This document shows, piece after piece, positions 20,250-30,770 of a stretch of 64,000 nucleotides of DNA. The notes beneath the pieces were generated by a model. That model saw nothing but the letters and a program-made list of their open reading frames with translations. It did not search any database and was not told the origin of the DNA. The DNA is from Roseiarcus sp963779095 (GTDB taxonomy: Bacteria > Pseudomonadota > Alphaproteobacteria > Rhizobiales > Beijerinckiaceae). The stretch covers positions 1 through 64,000 of the forward strand of contig CAVZWU010000018.1 in assembly GCA_963779095.1 (NCBI GenBank). The letters run 5' to 3'. The translations under genes were made by a program, and so were the position numbers. Numbering within the stretch: position 1 is the stretch's first letter; each line of letters begins with the position of its first letter.

Positions 20250-20436
20250 CAAAGGGCGTCGCCTCACTGTCGCCGGCCACGCCGACGTGCTAATCGTTCC
20301 CGACCTGAATCCGGCGACATGCTGGCTCCTGTCGTCCGTGCGCGCAAGAGCGGCACACGCGCGCCGGGAAGCCCGCGCGTTCAGCGATGAGCCGGCGGTC
20401 GCCAAGGCGGCGGAGCAACGCATTTGGACTCGGTGA
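20250..20436 (+). pseudogene. Remnant of phosphate acetyltransferase (Pta or MaoC-Pta)
   Basis: Directly before ackA, the plus strand encodes VAGHADVLIVPDL followed, one frame over, by ESGDMLA. This is the conserved PTA signature (AGHADVLIVPDLESGNMLA). After it the sequence jumps to SVRARAAHARRE, similar to the family C-terminus, so an internal deletion is likely. The frame ends at TGA 20434-20436, overlapping the ackA start. The N-terminal bulk of the gene is missing. The motif is clear; whether full-length pta exists elsewhere is unknown. Confidence 0.6.
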
Positions 20437-21620
20437 TCCTGACCCTGAACGCGGGCTCGTCGTCGCTCAAATTCGCCGCCTTCGCCCTGGTCGAGGGCGG
20501 CGAACTCAATCCGCTCGCTTCAGGCGAAATCGAGGGGATCGGCGCGACGCCGAAAGGCGAGGTCACGACGGCCTCGGGCGAGAAGCGCGCGCTCAGGTTC
20601 GACGCCTCGGCTCGCCGCGTCGATCATGCGGCGGCGATGGGCGCCATTCTGGAATGGCTCAAGCAGGCAGGCTACGATTCTTCGGTCGCCGCGGTCGGCC
20701 ATCGCATCGTCCACGGCGGACCGGATTATTTCGAGCCGGTTCTGATCGACGACGCGACGCTCGCGAAACTGCGCGCCCTCATTCCGCTCGCGCCGCTCCA
20801 CCAGCCCCACAACATCGCCGGCGTCGAAGCTGCGATGCGCTCCTTTCCGTCGACGCCTCAGGTCGCCTGCTTCGACACCGCCTTCCACCGCGCCCATCCC
20901 TTCATCCACGACACCTACGCCCTGCCCCGCTCCTATTACGACGAGGGCGTGCGCCGCTATGGCTTTCATGGTCTCTCCTACGAGTTCATCACGCGAAAGC
21001 TGCGCAAGATCGCGCCGCAGATCGCGCGCAAGAGCGTCATCATCGCCCATCTCGGCAACGGCGCTTCGATGTGCGCGGTCCATGACGGCCGGGCCGTCGC
21101 CACGACCATGGGGTTCACCGCGCTCGACGGGCTTTCGATGGGCACCCGCTGCGGGCAGATCGACCCCGGCGTCGCGCTCTATCTCATGGCGGAAAAGAAG
21201 ATGAGCGTGGACGAGGTCTCCGACCTCTTGTGGAAGAACTCGGGGCTGAAGGGCATGTCGGGCATTTCCCAGGACATGCGCGAGCTCGAGGCGTCCGACA
21301 AGCCAGCGGCGCGCGACGCGATCGCCTATTTCGTCTCCCGCATCCGGCGCGAACTCGGCGCGCTCGCGGCGACCGTCAATGGCGCCGACGCTGTCGTGTT
21401 CACCGCCGGCATTGGCGAACATTCGTGGAAGGTGCGCGAGGCGGCGCTCACGGAGATGGAATGGATGGGAATCCATCTCGACGCGGAAGCGAACCGCGCC
21501 AACGCGCAGATCATCAGCGCCAAGGATTCGCCGACGATCGTCTTTGTCATCCCGACCAACGAGGAGCTGATGATCGCCGAGCACACGGTTGCGACGGCGA
21601 AGTCGGCAAATAGCGGCTGA
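20424..21620 (+). CDS. ackA: Acetate kinase
   Basis: Interconverts acetate plus ATP and acetyl phosphate. The intact 398-residue product shows LNAGSSSLKF at the N-terminus, GHRIVHGG, and the adenosine-binding VVFTAGIGEHS. The start is a TTG at 20424 with GGAG nine bases upstream. The upstream neighbour is a pta remnant, so the usual pta-ackA pair is broken here; acetyl phosphate may come from another Pta or from phosphoketolase. Confidence 0.95.
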   Translation: MDSVILTLNAGSSSLKFAAFALVEGGELNPLASGEIEGIGATPKGEVTTASGEKRALRFDASARRVDHAAAMGAILEWLKQAGYDSSVAAVGHRIVHGGPDYFEPVLIDDATLAKLRALIPLAPLHQPHNIAGVEAAMRSFPSTPQVACFDTAFHRAHPFIHDTYALPRSYYDEGVRRYGFHGLSYEFITRKLRKIAPQIARKSVIIAHLGNGASMCAVHDGRAVATTMGFTALDGLSMGTRCGQIDPGVALYLMAEKKMSVDEVSDLLWKNSGLKGMSGISQDMRELEASDKPAARDAIAYFVSRIRRELGALAATVNGADAVVFTAGIGEHSWKVREAALTEMEWMGIHLDAEANRANAQIISAKDSPTIVFVIPTNEELMIAEHTVATAKSANSG

Positions 21621-21622
21621 CG

Positions 21623-23695
21623 CTAGAACCCCAGCGCGGCGCGCGCCGCGCGCCAGCGCGCTTGCAGCGCGGCAATGTCGGCATCGTCGAGCGGCGCCAC
21701 GCGCTCGAACACGACCGCGCTCACGCCTTTCTCCAGATGGAAGACTTCGCCGGTGCGGCGGAACTTCGCGCCGATCCCTTGGCCCGTCAGCATCTCGCGC
21801 GACGGAACGATGACCGTCTGCTGATAGTCGGGATCGAGGTGGGTCTGGACCGGATCGCCGACGATGATGATGGCGCAATCCTTCAGCTCCGCCGTCGGCG
21901 GACCTTCGACCGTATCGACGTCAGGCATCGTGACGCCGAGCTTGCTCGGACCCCGCTCCGGGCGGAGCTGCCACAATTCGCCGATCGAGCTGGCCGCTGA
22001 ACGTGTAGCTCGAGCCGAGGCCGCAGACCTTGGCGTCGGGCCGCGCGCGCTCATCGACCCAATCCTTGAGGCGCCTGAAGTTCGTCGAGGTCGGCGCGCG
22101 GCGCGCGCGGCAGTCCGGCGATCGGCGCAAGGCCTGAGCGATTGAGCGCCGCCGCCAGCGGTGAGAGCGTGATCGCGCCAAGCGCGGCGACGCCCGAGGA
22201 GCGCGAGGCGCGGCGCCCGCGCGAAGAGAAGCATCAGCGAAGCCGCGATCGGCACGACAATCGCCGGCGCGATCAGATCGAGATGATGGATGTAGGGCGT
22301 CTGGACGCGCAGGAACAGCGCGGCGGCGATGGCGGCGCTGCCGAGCATAAGGCGCAGCAGGCGCCTGTCGCGCGAGCGGGCCCAAAGGAACGCCGCGCCG
22401 GCCAGCGCGGCGAGCGCGGGGATAAGGCCGACCCAGTCGCCGAGCTCACGCAGGAACACGTCCGGGGGCTTGCGATAGCCGGCGTAGGTCTGGGCGTAGT
22501 CATGCGCGCTCAAGTTCGGCGCCCAATCGACGAGCACCGGGCTCAAGAGCGCGAGCAGCGTGAGGGCGCCGAGCGCCGCCGCCGCAACGGCGTCGCTCCA
22601 GGCGAAAGCGCGCGCCTCTCCTCAGCGCGATCGCAAACCGACCTCGAGCGCCAGCATGACGACGATTCCCGCGCGCGGCGAACGCATACCAGCGCCGGAA
22701 GGCGAACATCGCGTAGAGGGTCAGCGCCAGCGCCAGGGCGACGCGGCGGGTCATCGGGCTTAACGCGCGCGTCGTGGCCCTGTCGCAACGCGAGCAGGCG
22801 GGCAAGGCGCTCGGCGAGCTTGAGCGCGCACACGACCAGCACGAGACCGCCGACGTCGGGCATGCCGCGCGCGGCGACCGCGAACGCAGCCGGAAAGGCG
22901 ACGAACACGGCGGCGACGCCGAGGCCGAAGACAACGGCTGGCTGCGCGTCGCGCGCCAACCCCGCGCTGCGCGCGCAATCGCGCGCCAGGACCGAAAGCG
23001 CGAGCGCGGCCGGCGCGGCATAGAGGGCGAGCAGGGCGAAGGTATAGATGGCGCGCGAGGTCGGCTCGGTCACCGCCAGGAGGAGGCCCGGAACAAGAGC
23101 CGGCGCCCAGGAATAATCTTGCGTGATCGACTGGACGGCGGCGCCAAGCAGCAGCGGCCAGTTTCCCGCGTCGGCCAGTCGCGCGACCATCATCGCAATG
23201 CCGCGATAGGTCATGAAGTCGGCGATCATCAGATCGCGCGAGACGAGCACGAGATAGGCCGCGTAGGCAGAGAAGAAGCGCGAGCGCGACGGCGAACAGC
23301 GCCGCCAGAGGCCAATGAAATGCTGGGGCCGCTTCCGCGCCGTGCGCGCGAGCCACACGGCGAGGCCCAACGCCGAACGCAGCGGAAGCGAAACTCGCGA
23401 GCCTCAGCCTCGCCTCCGGCTCGACGAGCGCGCCGAGAACAATCAGCGCCACGCCTGCCGTAACGGCCTTGGTGAACCTGGGCAGCGCCGCATCGTCCAG
23501 CGTGAAAGCCAGCGCAAGCGCGGCAAGGCCGGAGAGACCCGCGACGGCCGACCGGGACGATCGCCGGCGCGCCGGGCGCGGCTTCGTGCGTGAGAAAGCC
23601 TGCCGCAGCCGCGAGCGCGAACCCGGCGCCGCAGCCGAGCGCCCGGCCGTCAATCGTCGCAATGGCGCGAGCGCGCGGTCGTCAAACGCGGACAT
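21623..23695 (-). CDS. Polytopic membrane protein, possibly glycosyltransferase-like (heavily frameshifted)
   Basis: Hydrophobic segments in three frames join into one multi-helix protein of about 690 residues. Recognisable parts are YLVLVSRDLMIADFMTYRG (near 23250), SITQDYSWAPALVPGLLL (near 23110), FVAFPAAFAVAARGMPDVGG (near 22870) and the soluble C-terminal tail from PDVDTVEGPPTAELKDC to 21623. At least five frame changes occur. The layout of many helices plus a C-terminal soluble domain resembles integral-membrane glycosyltransferases of the GT39/ArnT type, but no diagnostic motif is certain. It is convergent with ackA, with only 2 bases between stops. Confidence 0.5.
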
Positions 23696-23719
23696 GCGCG
23701 AGACGATAAGCGACGATGG

Positions 23720-24214
23720 TTAAGGCTTAGCGGCTGGCGGCGACGTCACCGGGAGCCGCAAGGGCGTCGAAGCCGGACAGCTCGGACGAGCCCGAGCGCG
23801 AAGGCCGGCCCAGACGAGGCCGGAAGGCCGAGCAAGCAAGCGGGTCATGCCCTTGGTCTTTTCGTCCGCTTGGGTCTCGCGCCGTCCGACTTCGGCGGCA
23901 ACGGTGTGGACATAATCCAGCGCCGAGCGAAGCCAGGCCTTGATCGCATCCTCCGAGTCCGGCGGCGGATCGGCGTAGACATAGCCCTCCATGCGGCGGC
24001 CTCGCATCTCCATCGGCCGGATCCCAGGCTGAGCCAGCGCTTCGTCCTGACGCTCCCTGCCGACCCGCAGAAGAAGGCCGCGCTTGGAGGCCGCGGCGGC
24101 GAGATTTCCGTTCACCATGAATCCGACGCCGCCGAACATCTTCACTTCGCGCACCGCCTCGACGCCGTGAAGAGCGGCCCGCACCCGCAAGGCAAGATCA
24201 CTCTCGGCGCTCAT
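23720..24214 (-). CDS. TfoX N-terminal domain protein
   Basis: An ATG at 24214 starts MSAESDLALRVRAALHGVEAV, followed by the diagnostic VREVKMFGGVGFMVNGNLAA and the conserved MRGRRMEGYVYADP. This is the small TfoX-N fold, named after the competence regulator, though most stand-alone members are of unknown role. The core is about 115 residues. The frame then runs on through a basic, low-complexity tail to 23720 that is probably not native, so the true stop may lie earlier if another indel is present. Confidence 0.7.
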   Translation of the reverse strand: MSAESDLALRVRAALHGVEAVREVKMFGGVGFMVNGNLAAAASKRGLLLRVGRERQDEALAQPGIRPMEMRGRRMEGYVYADPPPDSEDAIKAWLRSALDYVHTVAAEVGRRETQADEKTKGMTRLLARPSGLVWAGLRARARPSCPASTPLRLPVTSPPAAKP

Positions 24215-24302
24215 TCTCTGGCCTCTTGCGCATGAAGCAGCATATGCCAACGCCCCGCGCCAACCGGAGCCGGCTCGCGCGATCGCGCCAGCGTTCCCCG
24301 GC

Positions 24303-25101
24303 TTATCTCCCCGCCAGCCGGTCGGCGAACAGCGCGACTGTCTTTGCGTAAATCTCCGCCGAATTCCATTGCAGGATGGCGGCGAAGTTGGGCTCGCCTT
24401 CGTTCCAGCCCGCGCCCGGCTGCCAGCCATGCCCTTTGAGGAAAGCGGCGGTCGAGGCGAGCGCGTCGGCGGAATTGTGGATGAGGTCCGGCGTGCCCGA
24501 GCCGTCGGGGGTTGTGGCGTACATGAGATAGGCGGATGGCATGAGCTGCGTCTGGCCAACCTCGCCCGCCCAGGCGCCCCGCAGCGCGCGCGGCTGCGCC
24601 ACGATGCCCCGGTCAACGAGCATGAGCGCGTCGATGAGCTCGGCGCGGTACCGCTCCGCGCGGCGGCAGTCCCAGGCGAGAGTCGCAAGGGCGCTATAGG
24701 TGGGAAACGAGCCGATGTCGCCGCCGAAACTCGTCTCCTGGCCCCAGATCGCCACCAGCACGGGTCCAGGCACGCCAAAGCGCTGCTCGATCGTGGCGAG
24801 CGGCGCGGCGTATCGCTTGAGCTCCGCCCTGCCCCGCGCGACCATTCCCGGCGTGACGTGGCTCGCGGCGAAGCTCGCGAAATTGTGCCCGAACATCGCG
24901 ACGCCGCCGTCGTGCCGCTTGACCGCGGGGTCGTAAGCCACGCCGTCGAGCGCTGCGTCGACCGCCCTCGGCGACACGCCGTTCCACCGCGACCTGCTTG
25001 AAGGAGCGAGCCAGCGCTGAAGCCCTCGCCGTCCTGCCGCAATCCTCCGCGAGCGGGCGCGCTCAAGATGGCCGCCGCGCGGCGAAGACCAAGGCTCTCA
25101 A
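24303..25101 (-). CDS. Lytic murein transglycosylase, MltB-like (frameshifted at N-terminus)
   Basis: Cleaves peptidoglycan glycan strands in the periplasm. The main frame (24303-24977) contains the SLT-type core: VLVAIWGQETSFGGDIGSF with the catalytic Glu, then GEVGQTQLMPSAYL and the WNEGEPNFAAILQWN end. Upstream, several indels break the N-terminus. A TTG at 25101 preceded by GGGGAGAA opens a signal-peptide-like stretch (RALVFAA, AAILSAPARG) followed by CGQDGEGF and QRWLA in shifted frames. The start is therefore tentative. It belongs to a minus-strand series with YCII and TfoX genes. Confidence 0.75.
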
Positions 25102-25149
25102 TTCTCCCCACGCTCACACAGCGCGCCAGATGCGCGGCGAAGCGCGCCC

Positions 25150-25480
25150 TCACATCCCGGGAATATGCATGATTTCGATGACTTCGACCCAGCGCCAGGC
25201 ATCTGGAGATGCGGATGATCCTTGCCGAACAGCTTCGTCGCGCTTCCGCATTTTCGGCTTGCACGATCGAATAGCCGCCGATCTCGTTCTTGGTGTCGGA
25301 AACTCCTTGACGTCGACCGCTAGTCTTGCCCAGGGCGCTCGCCATCGACGAGCGAGCCTTATGGTCGCCCATCCATTTCATCCGCGCCTCCATGCCCTTC
25401 TCTGCTGCTCGGGCGTAGATTCTTCATCATCTTCTCAAAGTCGGCGCATTGGCCATGTACAGGACCATGAACTTTTTCAT
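25150..25480 (-). pseudogene. YCII/DGPF-domain protein (multiple frameshifts)
   Basis: A strong AGGAGG seven bases before ATG 25480 starts MKKFMVLYMANA. Other frames continue as ADFEKMMKN, STPEQQ, GMEARMKWMGDHKA, GVSDTKNEIGGYSIVQAE, TKLFGKDHPHLQMPGA and WVEVIEIMHIPGM, with a TGA at 25150-25152. Joined, these give a normal ~110-residue YCII-related protein, a small ferredoxin-like fold of unknown role, often near sigma-70 ECF genes. Six or more indels in 331 bases with almost no substitutions point to local sequence error, but as written no full product can be made. Confidence 0.7.
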
Positions 25481-25575
25481 CGGTAATCCTCCTATTGAAA
25501 CGAATACGCGAACGAAGACGGCTCTTACGCGCTTTCCGCGTCCGACAACGACGCCCTTCAGCCGGACGAGCTCGA

Positions 25576-27005
25576 TCAGGCCGCGGGCGGCTCCGGCCAG
25601 GGCCTCGCTTCGTAGCCCGCATCGCCTCGAAGGCGCGGGCGATCTTGAGCACGCCAAGGTCGTCAAACCGGCGCCCGATGATCTGCAGCCCGATCGGCAG
25701 GCCTTCGCCGTCGTAGCCGCAATTGACCGAGGCCGCCGGCTGCTCGGACATGTTGAAGGCGACGGTGAAACCGACTTGCGGAAACGGCTTCAGCGGGTCC
25801 CGGCTGGGCGACGCCCATTCCGCCGGAAAGGCGGTCATCGGCGCGGTCGGCGACAGCACATAGTCGAACGGCGCGGTCGCCTCGATCGTCGCTTTGCGCA
25901 TCTCCGGTATCCGGTCGAAGCCGCGGAACACCTCGACGCCAGAAAACCCCGCCGCCGATTCCGCCCATTCGCGGATAAACGGCAGCACCAGCGCGCGCCG
26001 CTCAGGCGCCAGCGCGCCAATGTCGCTGAGCGCGCGGGCGCGCCAGAACCTGTCGAGGCCGTCGAGCATGTCCTGGGTGAGGAACGGCTTGAGCGGCTCG
26101 ACATGCGCGCCCGCGGCCTCGAAATCCCGCGCTGCGCGCTGAACCGCGGCCTTGACTTCGGGCGTCGGAGGGACGCCGCAGCCGGCTTCCAGCAAGAGGC
26201 CGACGCGCAGGCCTTTGAGCGCGGCGGGCTCGATCGTCCAGTCGAGCTTCTCGTACTTGAGGCTCGCATAGTCGCGGACATCCGGCAGCGACAGCGTCGC
26301 CATCATGAGCGCGGCGTCCGCCGCATCGCGCGTCATCGGGCCTGCGACCCGGCCGATGTAGGGCGGATCGATCGGGATCCGTCCGCCGCTCGGCTTGAGG
26401 CCGAAAATTCCGCACCAGCCGGCCGGAAGCCTCACCGAGCCGCCGATGTCGGTGCCGAGGTGCAGCGGACCATAGAGCGCCGCCGCCGCCGCGCCCGCGC
26501 CCGACGACGAGCCGCCCGGATTGCGGTCGAGCTTCCATGGATTGCGCGCGAGCGGGTGGAAGCTCGACAGCCCCGACGACAGCATGCCGTAGTCCGGCAT
26601 CGTCGTCTTGGTGAAGATGATCGCGCCCGCTTCGCGCAAGCGCTGAGCCGGCGGCGCGTCCGCTTTCTGCGGCGACAAGTCTTCCGCCGCCGTGCCGACC
26701 GGCTTCGGGTCGCCGCGCGTCGCGATATTGTCCTTGACCGTGACCGGCACGCCGTCGAGCGGACCGATCGGCTCACCCTTCGCCCAGCGCGCTTCGGAGG
26801 CGCGCGCCTCATTCAGCGCCCGCTCGGGAGCATAGAGAAAGGTCGCATGAATATGCGGCTCGAAAGCTTCGACCCGCTCGATCACCGAAGCCATCGCCTC
26901 GACCGGCGACAGTTCGCGCGTCCGATAGGCGCCGAGCAGCTCGAGCGCCGACATGCGGAACGGCTGCGTGCTCAGCCCTTTGACCGCCCTCGCGTGCTGG
27001 GTCAT
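25576..27005 (-). CDS. Amidase (amidase-signature family), 3' frameshift
   Basis: Hydrolyses carboxamides with a Ser-cisSer-Lys triad. Visible are the lysine in VPVTVKDNIATRG, the Gly/Ser-rich NPGGSSSGAGAAAAA, and the nucleophile region GTDIGGSVRLPAGWCG. The start is ATG 27005, overlapping the TGA of the upstream binding-protein gene (ATGA), so the two are translationally coupled. Near the end a one-base shift restores YEARPWPEPPAA and a stop at 25576; without it the frame runs on into the YCII gene. The neighbouring peptide-type binding protein suggests it processes an imported amide or peptide. Substrate unknown. Confidence 0.85.
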
Positions 27006-28485
27006 TGCCACGACAAGGCCGAGAGGTCGTTGACGAAGATCGGCGCGTTCTTCCACAGGCCCTTGAGCTTGGCGTCGGCGACCGTCACGTTCGGCAACTG
27101 GAACAGGAAGGCGTTGACGCTGTCCTCGGCGAGCTTCTTCTGCGCTTCGCCCGAGCGCCGCCTTGTAGGCCTCGAGATTGGGCGCCGACGTCACCTTGGC
27201 GTAGATCGCCTGGAACGCCGGGCTGTCATACTGGAAGTAGTAATTCGGATTGGCGTAGATGCCGATGTCGAGCGGCTCGACATGGCTGATGATGGTCAGA
27301 TCGTAGTTCTTGTCCTTGTAGACGCCGCTCAGCCACTGCGCCCACTCGACGTCCTGGATCTTCGCGTTGATCCCCACCTCGGCGAGCTCGGCCGCGACGA
27401 TCTCGCCGCCCTGACGCGCATAAGGCGGCGGCGGCAGGATGAGGCTGAGCTCGAGCGGCGTCGTGACGCCGGCCTCTTTCAAAAGCGCCTTCGCTTTGGC
27501 CGGGTCATGCGGATACATGCCGGTAAGATCGATGTAGCCGGGGTCGTTGGGCGTGAGATGGCTGCCGATCGGCGTGCCCAAGCCGTCCATCGCGCCATCG
27601 ATGATCGCCTTGCGGTCGATCGCATAAGCGATCGCCTGACGCACCTGCACGTCGTCGAGCGGCTTCTTCTTGTTGTTCATGGCGAGGATGGTCTTGCCCT
27701 CGGTGCCGCCGACCAGGACCTGGAAGCGCGGATCGCTCTTGAACTGGCCGAGCGCCTGCACATTGGCGAAGCGCGGGAACGCGTCGACGTCGCCGGCGAG
27801 CATCGCCGCGACCGCGGCCGAAGGATCGGAGATGAAGCGGAAGGTCGCATGCGCGATCGGGATATGCGCCGCGTCGCGGTAGCCATCCCATTTGTCGAGC
27901 GTGATCGACGAGCCCTTGGTCCAGGAGGAAAGCTTGTAGGGTCCGGTGCCGACCGGATTGGTGGCTTCGGCGGTCGCGCTCTTCTCGTCCAGGATCACTG
28001 CGGTGTCCATGCCGAGATGAAAGAGCGCCTCGAAACTCGGGTGCTTGAACTTGAGCACCACCGTCATCGGATCGGGCGTGTCGATCGAGTTCGATCGAGG
28101 CGAAGAACCCCTTGTCCTTGTTGGTCGAATCCTTGGCGGCGAAGCGCTCGAAGGAATATTTGACGTCCTTCGACGAGAAGGGCTCGCCGTCCTGAAACTT
28201 GACGTTCGGCTTGAGGGTGAAGGTGAGCGTCTTGAGATCGGGCGAAAAGTCCCATTTCTCAGCCAGAAGCGGCGTGACCGAGAAGTCCTCGTTGATCTTC
28301 GTCAGGCCCTCGAAGATGTTGTAGTGAACGACCTCCCCGATCGCCGCCGCAGGCGCGCTGGTCGGATCGAGCCCCGGCGGCTCGAGCACCATGCCGATCG
28401 TCACGCTGTCCTTGGCGAGGGCGAGGCCCGTCGACGCCATGAAGGCGAAGCCAAGCGTGAACAAAAGGTGATGAGCGCGGCGCAT
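27002..28485 (-). CDS. ABC transporter substrate-binding protein, SBP_bac_5 (peptide/nickel) family (frameshifted)
   Basis: Periplasmic binding protein of the DppA/OppA type. The ATG at 28485 has GGAG seven bases upstream and opens a signal peptide (HHLLFTLGFAFMASTGLALA). Family hallmarks include GLDPTSAPAAAIGEVVHYNIFEGL and LLAEKWDFSPDLKTLTFTLKP. The frame changes near 28090 and near 27155; the corrected C-terminus reads LKGLWKNAPIFVNDLSALSW and stops at 27002 inside the amidase start. Length is about 494 residues. The matching permease and ATPase genes may be those at 30.8-34.5 kb, which lack their own binding protein. Confidence 0.82.
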
Positions 28486-28551
28486 GAAGGCTCCAGGCTG
28501 CGAGAGGACAGCCAAGCATACCATCCGGCAAGCCGCGAGCGTCAAGAAAGA

Positions 28552-28585
28552 AAAGGCCCCCGGCGCAATCGCGACAGGGGCCTTT
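28552..28585 (-). terminator. Rho-independent terminator after DUF2852 gene
   Basis: A nine-base stem (AAAGGCCCC / GGGGCCTTT) around a 16-base loop lies 30 bases past the stop at 28615. On the minus strand it is followed by a T-rich run. It separates the DUF2852 gene from the binding-protein operon. Confidence 0.7.
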
Positions 28586-28614
28586 CCAGCAACCAGTCGA
28601 AAGATAGGATTCCG

Positions 28615-29136
28615 TCAGCTCGCCGGTTGCCCGCCGCCATTGGCCGGTCGAGCCCGGCGCTCGGCCATGAACCGTTCGAACTCTTCGCGGTCCTTGGCGC
28701 GGCGGATCGCATCGACATATTCGGAGAACTCGCGCTGCGCGTCGTCGAGCTTGCGACGCTCTTCATCGAGCCGGGCCAATTCCGCCGTCCGCCATTCGTC
28801 GAAAGCGGCGTTGCCGGAAGCCGAATAGAATCGGCTGGCGCGTCGCGCTGCTCCGCAACCCCAGGAAGAATTCGACCCCATCATGGCGCGCGCGTCCTGC
28901 CACTTGCTGTTCGCCAGGGTCTGCAGATCCGGGCCGCCGTAGCGGCTCTGCCAGAATTTGTAGCCGAGGATGGCGAGGCCGATCGGCCAAAAGACGATGA
29001 AGCCAAGGACCATGGCGACGATTTCGAACGCCGTCCAGCGCCCTCCGCCCCGCCGCCAGCGGGCGTTCGCCCATTCGCTCGGGCCGAATTCCCGCGCGCC
29101 GTAGGCGCCGCCAAACGCATTATCCGCAGTGCCCAT
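28615..29136 (-). CDS. DUF2852 protein
   Basis: Intact 173-residue protein of a family restricted mainly to alphaproteobacteria. One or two membrane helices lie around residues 30-55 (EIVAMVLGFIVFWPIGLAILGYKFW). They are followed by a long charged coiled-coil-like tail (LARLDEERRKLDDAQREF and on). ATG 29136 is chosen over the longer frame to 29196 because family members begin near here. Function unknown; it lies divergent from the MFS gene. Confidence 0.75.
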   Translation of the reverse strand: MGTADNAFGGAYGAREFGPSEWANARWRRGGGRWTAFEIVAMVLGFIVFWPIGLAILGYKFWQSRYGGPDLQTLANSKWQDARAMMGSNSSWGCGAARRASRFYSASGNAAFDEWRTAELARLDEERRKLDDAQREFSEYVDAIRRAKDREEFERFMAERRARPANGGGQPAS

Positions 29137-29324
29137 CAGGGACCTCCGTGTCTTCGCGAGCGCCGCGTATGAGGGCGGTCGCTCGCAGCCTATCACATTG
29201 GAGGCCCGTTAGCGGCGCGCAAGACGTATCGCAGGAAAAATCGGACGCTCGGCCTCCGGCCCCGGCCCGGCCTAAGAAAATGTGATGTTGCTCAAAGGCC
29301 TCCCCGCGGGCAAACAGTCGCTCC

Positions 29325-30751
29325 ATGAACCAGGCGGCGGCCGTGACGGCGGACATTCCCGCTCCCCGCGCCGGCGGAAGCACGGCCTTAGCCCTGCTCG
29401 TCGCCGGCACGTTCTTCATGGAGAACCTCGACTCCACCGTGATCACGCCGGCGCTGCCGGCGATGGCGGTGAGCTTCGCTGCGCCGCCGGTCGCCCTCAA
29501 TATCGGCGTATCGGCCTATATGCTGACGCTGGGCGTGTTCATCCCGGTCAGCGGCTGGGTGGCGGGGCGCTTCGGCGCGCGGGGCGTCTTCACCACGGCG
29601 ATCGCCGTCTTCACGATCGCCTCCCTCCTGTGCGGGCTCGCGCCCAATCTGCCGGTCTTCGTCTTAACGCGAATCCTGCAAGGAATTGGCGGCGCCCTCA
29701 TGGTGCCGGTCGGGCGCCTTCTCGTCCTGCGCGCCACGCCCAAGGACCGGCTGATCGGGGCGATCGCAACCCTCACCTGGCCGGCGCTCGCGGCGCTGGT
29801 GCTGGGGCCGCCGCTCGGCGGCCTCATCGTCGACCGCGCGAACTGGCGCTGGATCTTCTATCTCAATCTGCCGCTCGGACTGATCGCCCTCGCGCTCGCC
29901 TGGCGGATCGTGCCGAAGTCGAACCCGGCGCGCGCCGTCCCGTTCGACTGGCCGGGCTTCCTCCTGATCGGGAGCGGTCTCTTCTTTCTCATGGCGGTGG
30001 CCGAGATCCTGGCCGAGCCGGGCGCGGTCTGGCTACCCGCGGCGGGCGCTTCAACGCTCGCGGCCGGCCTCCTGGGACTAGGCGTGCGCCGCCTGCGCAC
30101 GACGCCCCATCCGATGATCGACATCGCACCGTTAAAAATCCCGACCTTCGCGGTGACGATCTTGGGCGGTTCGCTGTTCCGCATGGGGGTCAGCGCCGCG
30201 CCGTTCCTTCTGCCGGTCATGTTCCAGATCGGGTTCGGCTTTAGTCCCTTCGAGGCGGGCGTCCTCTTGATGGCCGTGTTCGCCGGAAACCTCCTGATGA
30301 AGCCGCTGACGACGCCCGTGCTGCGCCAATTCGGCTTCCGGCCGGTGCTGCTCTGGAACGGGCTTTTGAACGCCGCGCTGATCACGGCCTGCGGCGCCTT
30401 CACCACCGCCACGCCGCTCTGGCTCGCCTGCCTCATTCTGTTCGCCGGCGGCATGGCGCGTTCGATGCAATTCACGGCGCTTAACACGATCGCCTTCGCC
30501 GACGTCCCCACGCGCGGCATGGCCAACGCCAACACGATCGTTTCGACGATGTTCCAACTCGCGATGGGACCTGGCGTGGCGCTCGGCGCGATCGGCTGGC
30601 GCGTCGGCCAGGCGCTCTCTCCGTCCGGGCGCCGGCCATGCCGTTCCGCATCGCCTTCGTGATCGTTGGCTTCGCCGCCCTCCTCGGGCTCATTGATTGC
30701 TTGAAGCTCGCGCCGGCCGCCGGAGCGCATGTGGCCCGAAAGACCGCGTGA
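29325..30751 (+). CDS. MFS drug-exporter family (DHA2, EmrB/QacA-like) transporter, 3' frameshift
   Basis: Proton-driven exporter with about 14 helices. Motifs include the ENLDSTVITPALPAMA opening typical of DHA2, the motif A-like GWVAGRFGARGVF, and GIGGALMVPVGRLLVLR. The main frame runs to 30662; a one-base shift near 30620 restores the last helix (PFRIAFVIVGFAALLGLIDCL) and a stop at 30749-30751. Substrate unknown. No TetR or MarR regulator or membrane-fusion partner adjoins it. Confidence 0.85.
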
Positions 30752-30770
30752 TGCGCCGCTTCAACCCGGC

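Noticed and set aside
23720..25393. A single 557-residue protein combining YCII, transglycosylase and TfoX parts
   Set aside because: Only pieces of each gene share this frame by chance after indels; the TfoX start and the transglycosylase core are separate genes.
25359..28067. A natural fusion of binding protein, amidase and YCII segment in one frame
   Set aside because: The joins have no family precedent, and shifting one base at each end restores normal separate termini with an ATGA overlap.
25449..28163. 904-residue open frame on the plus strand
   Set aside because: Antisense to the amidase and peptide-binding protein genes, which have clear family motifs.
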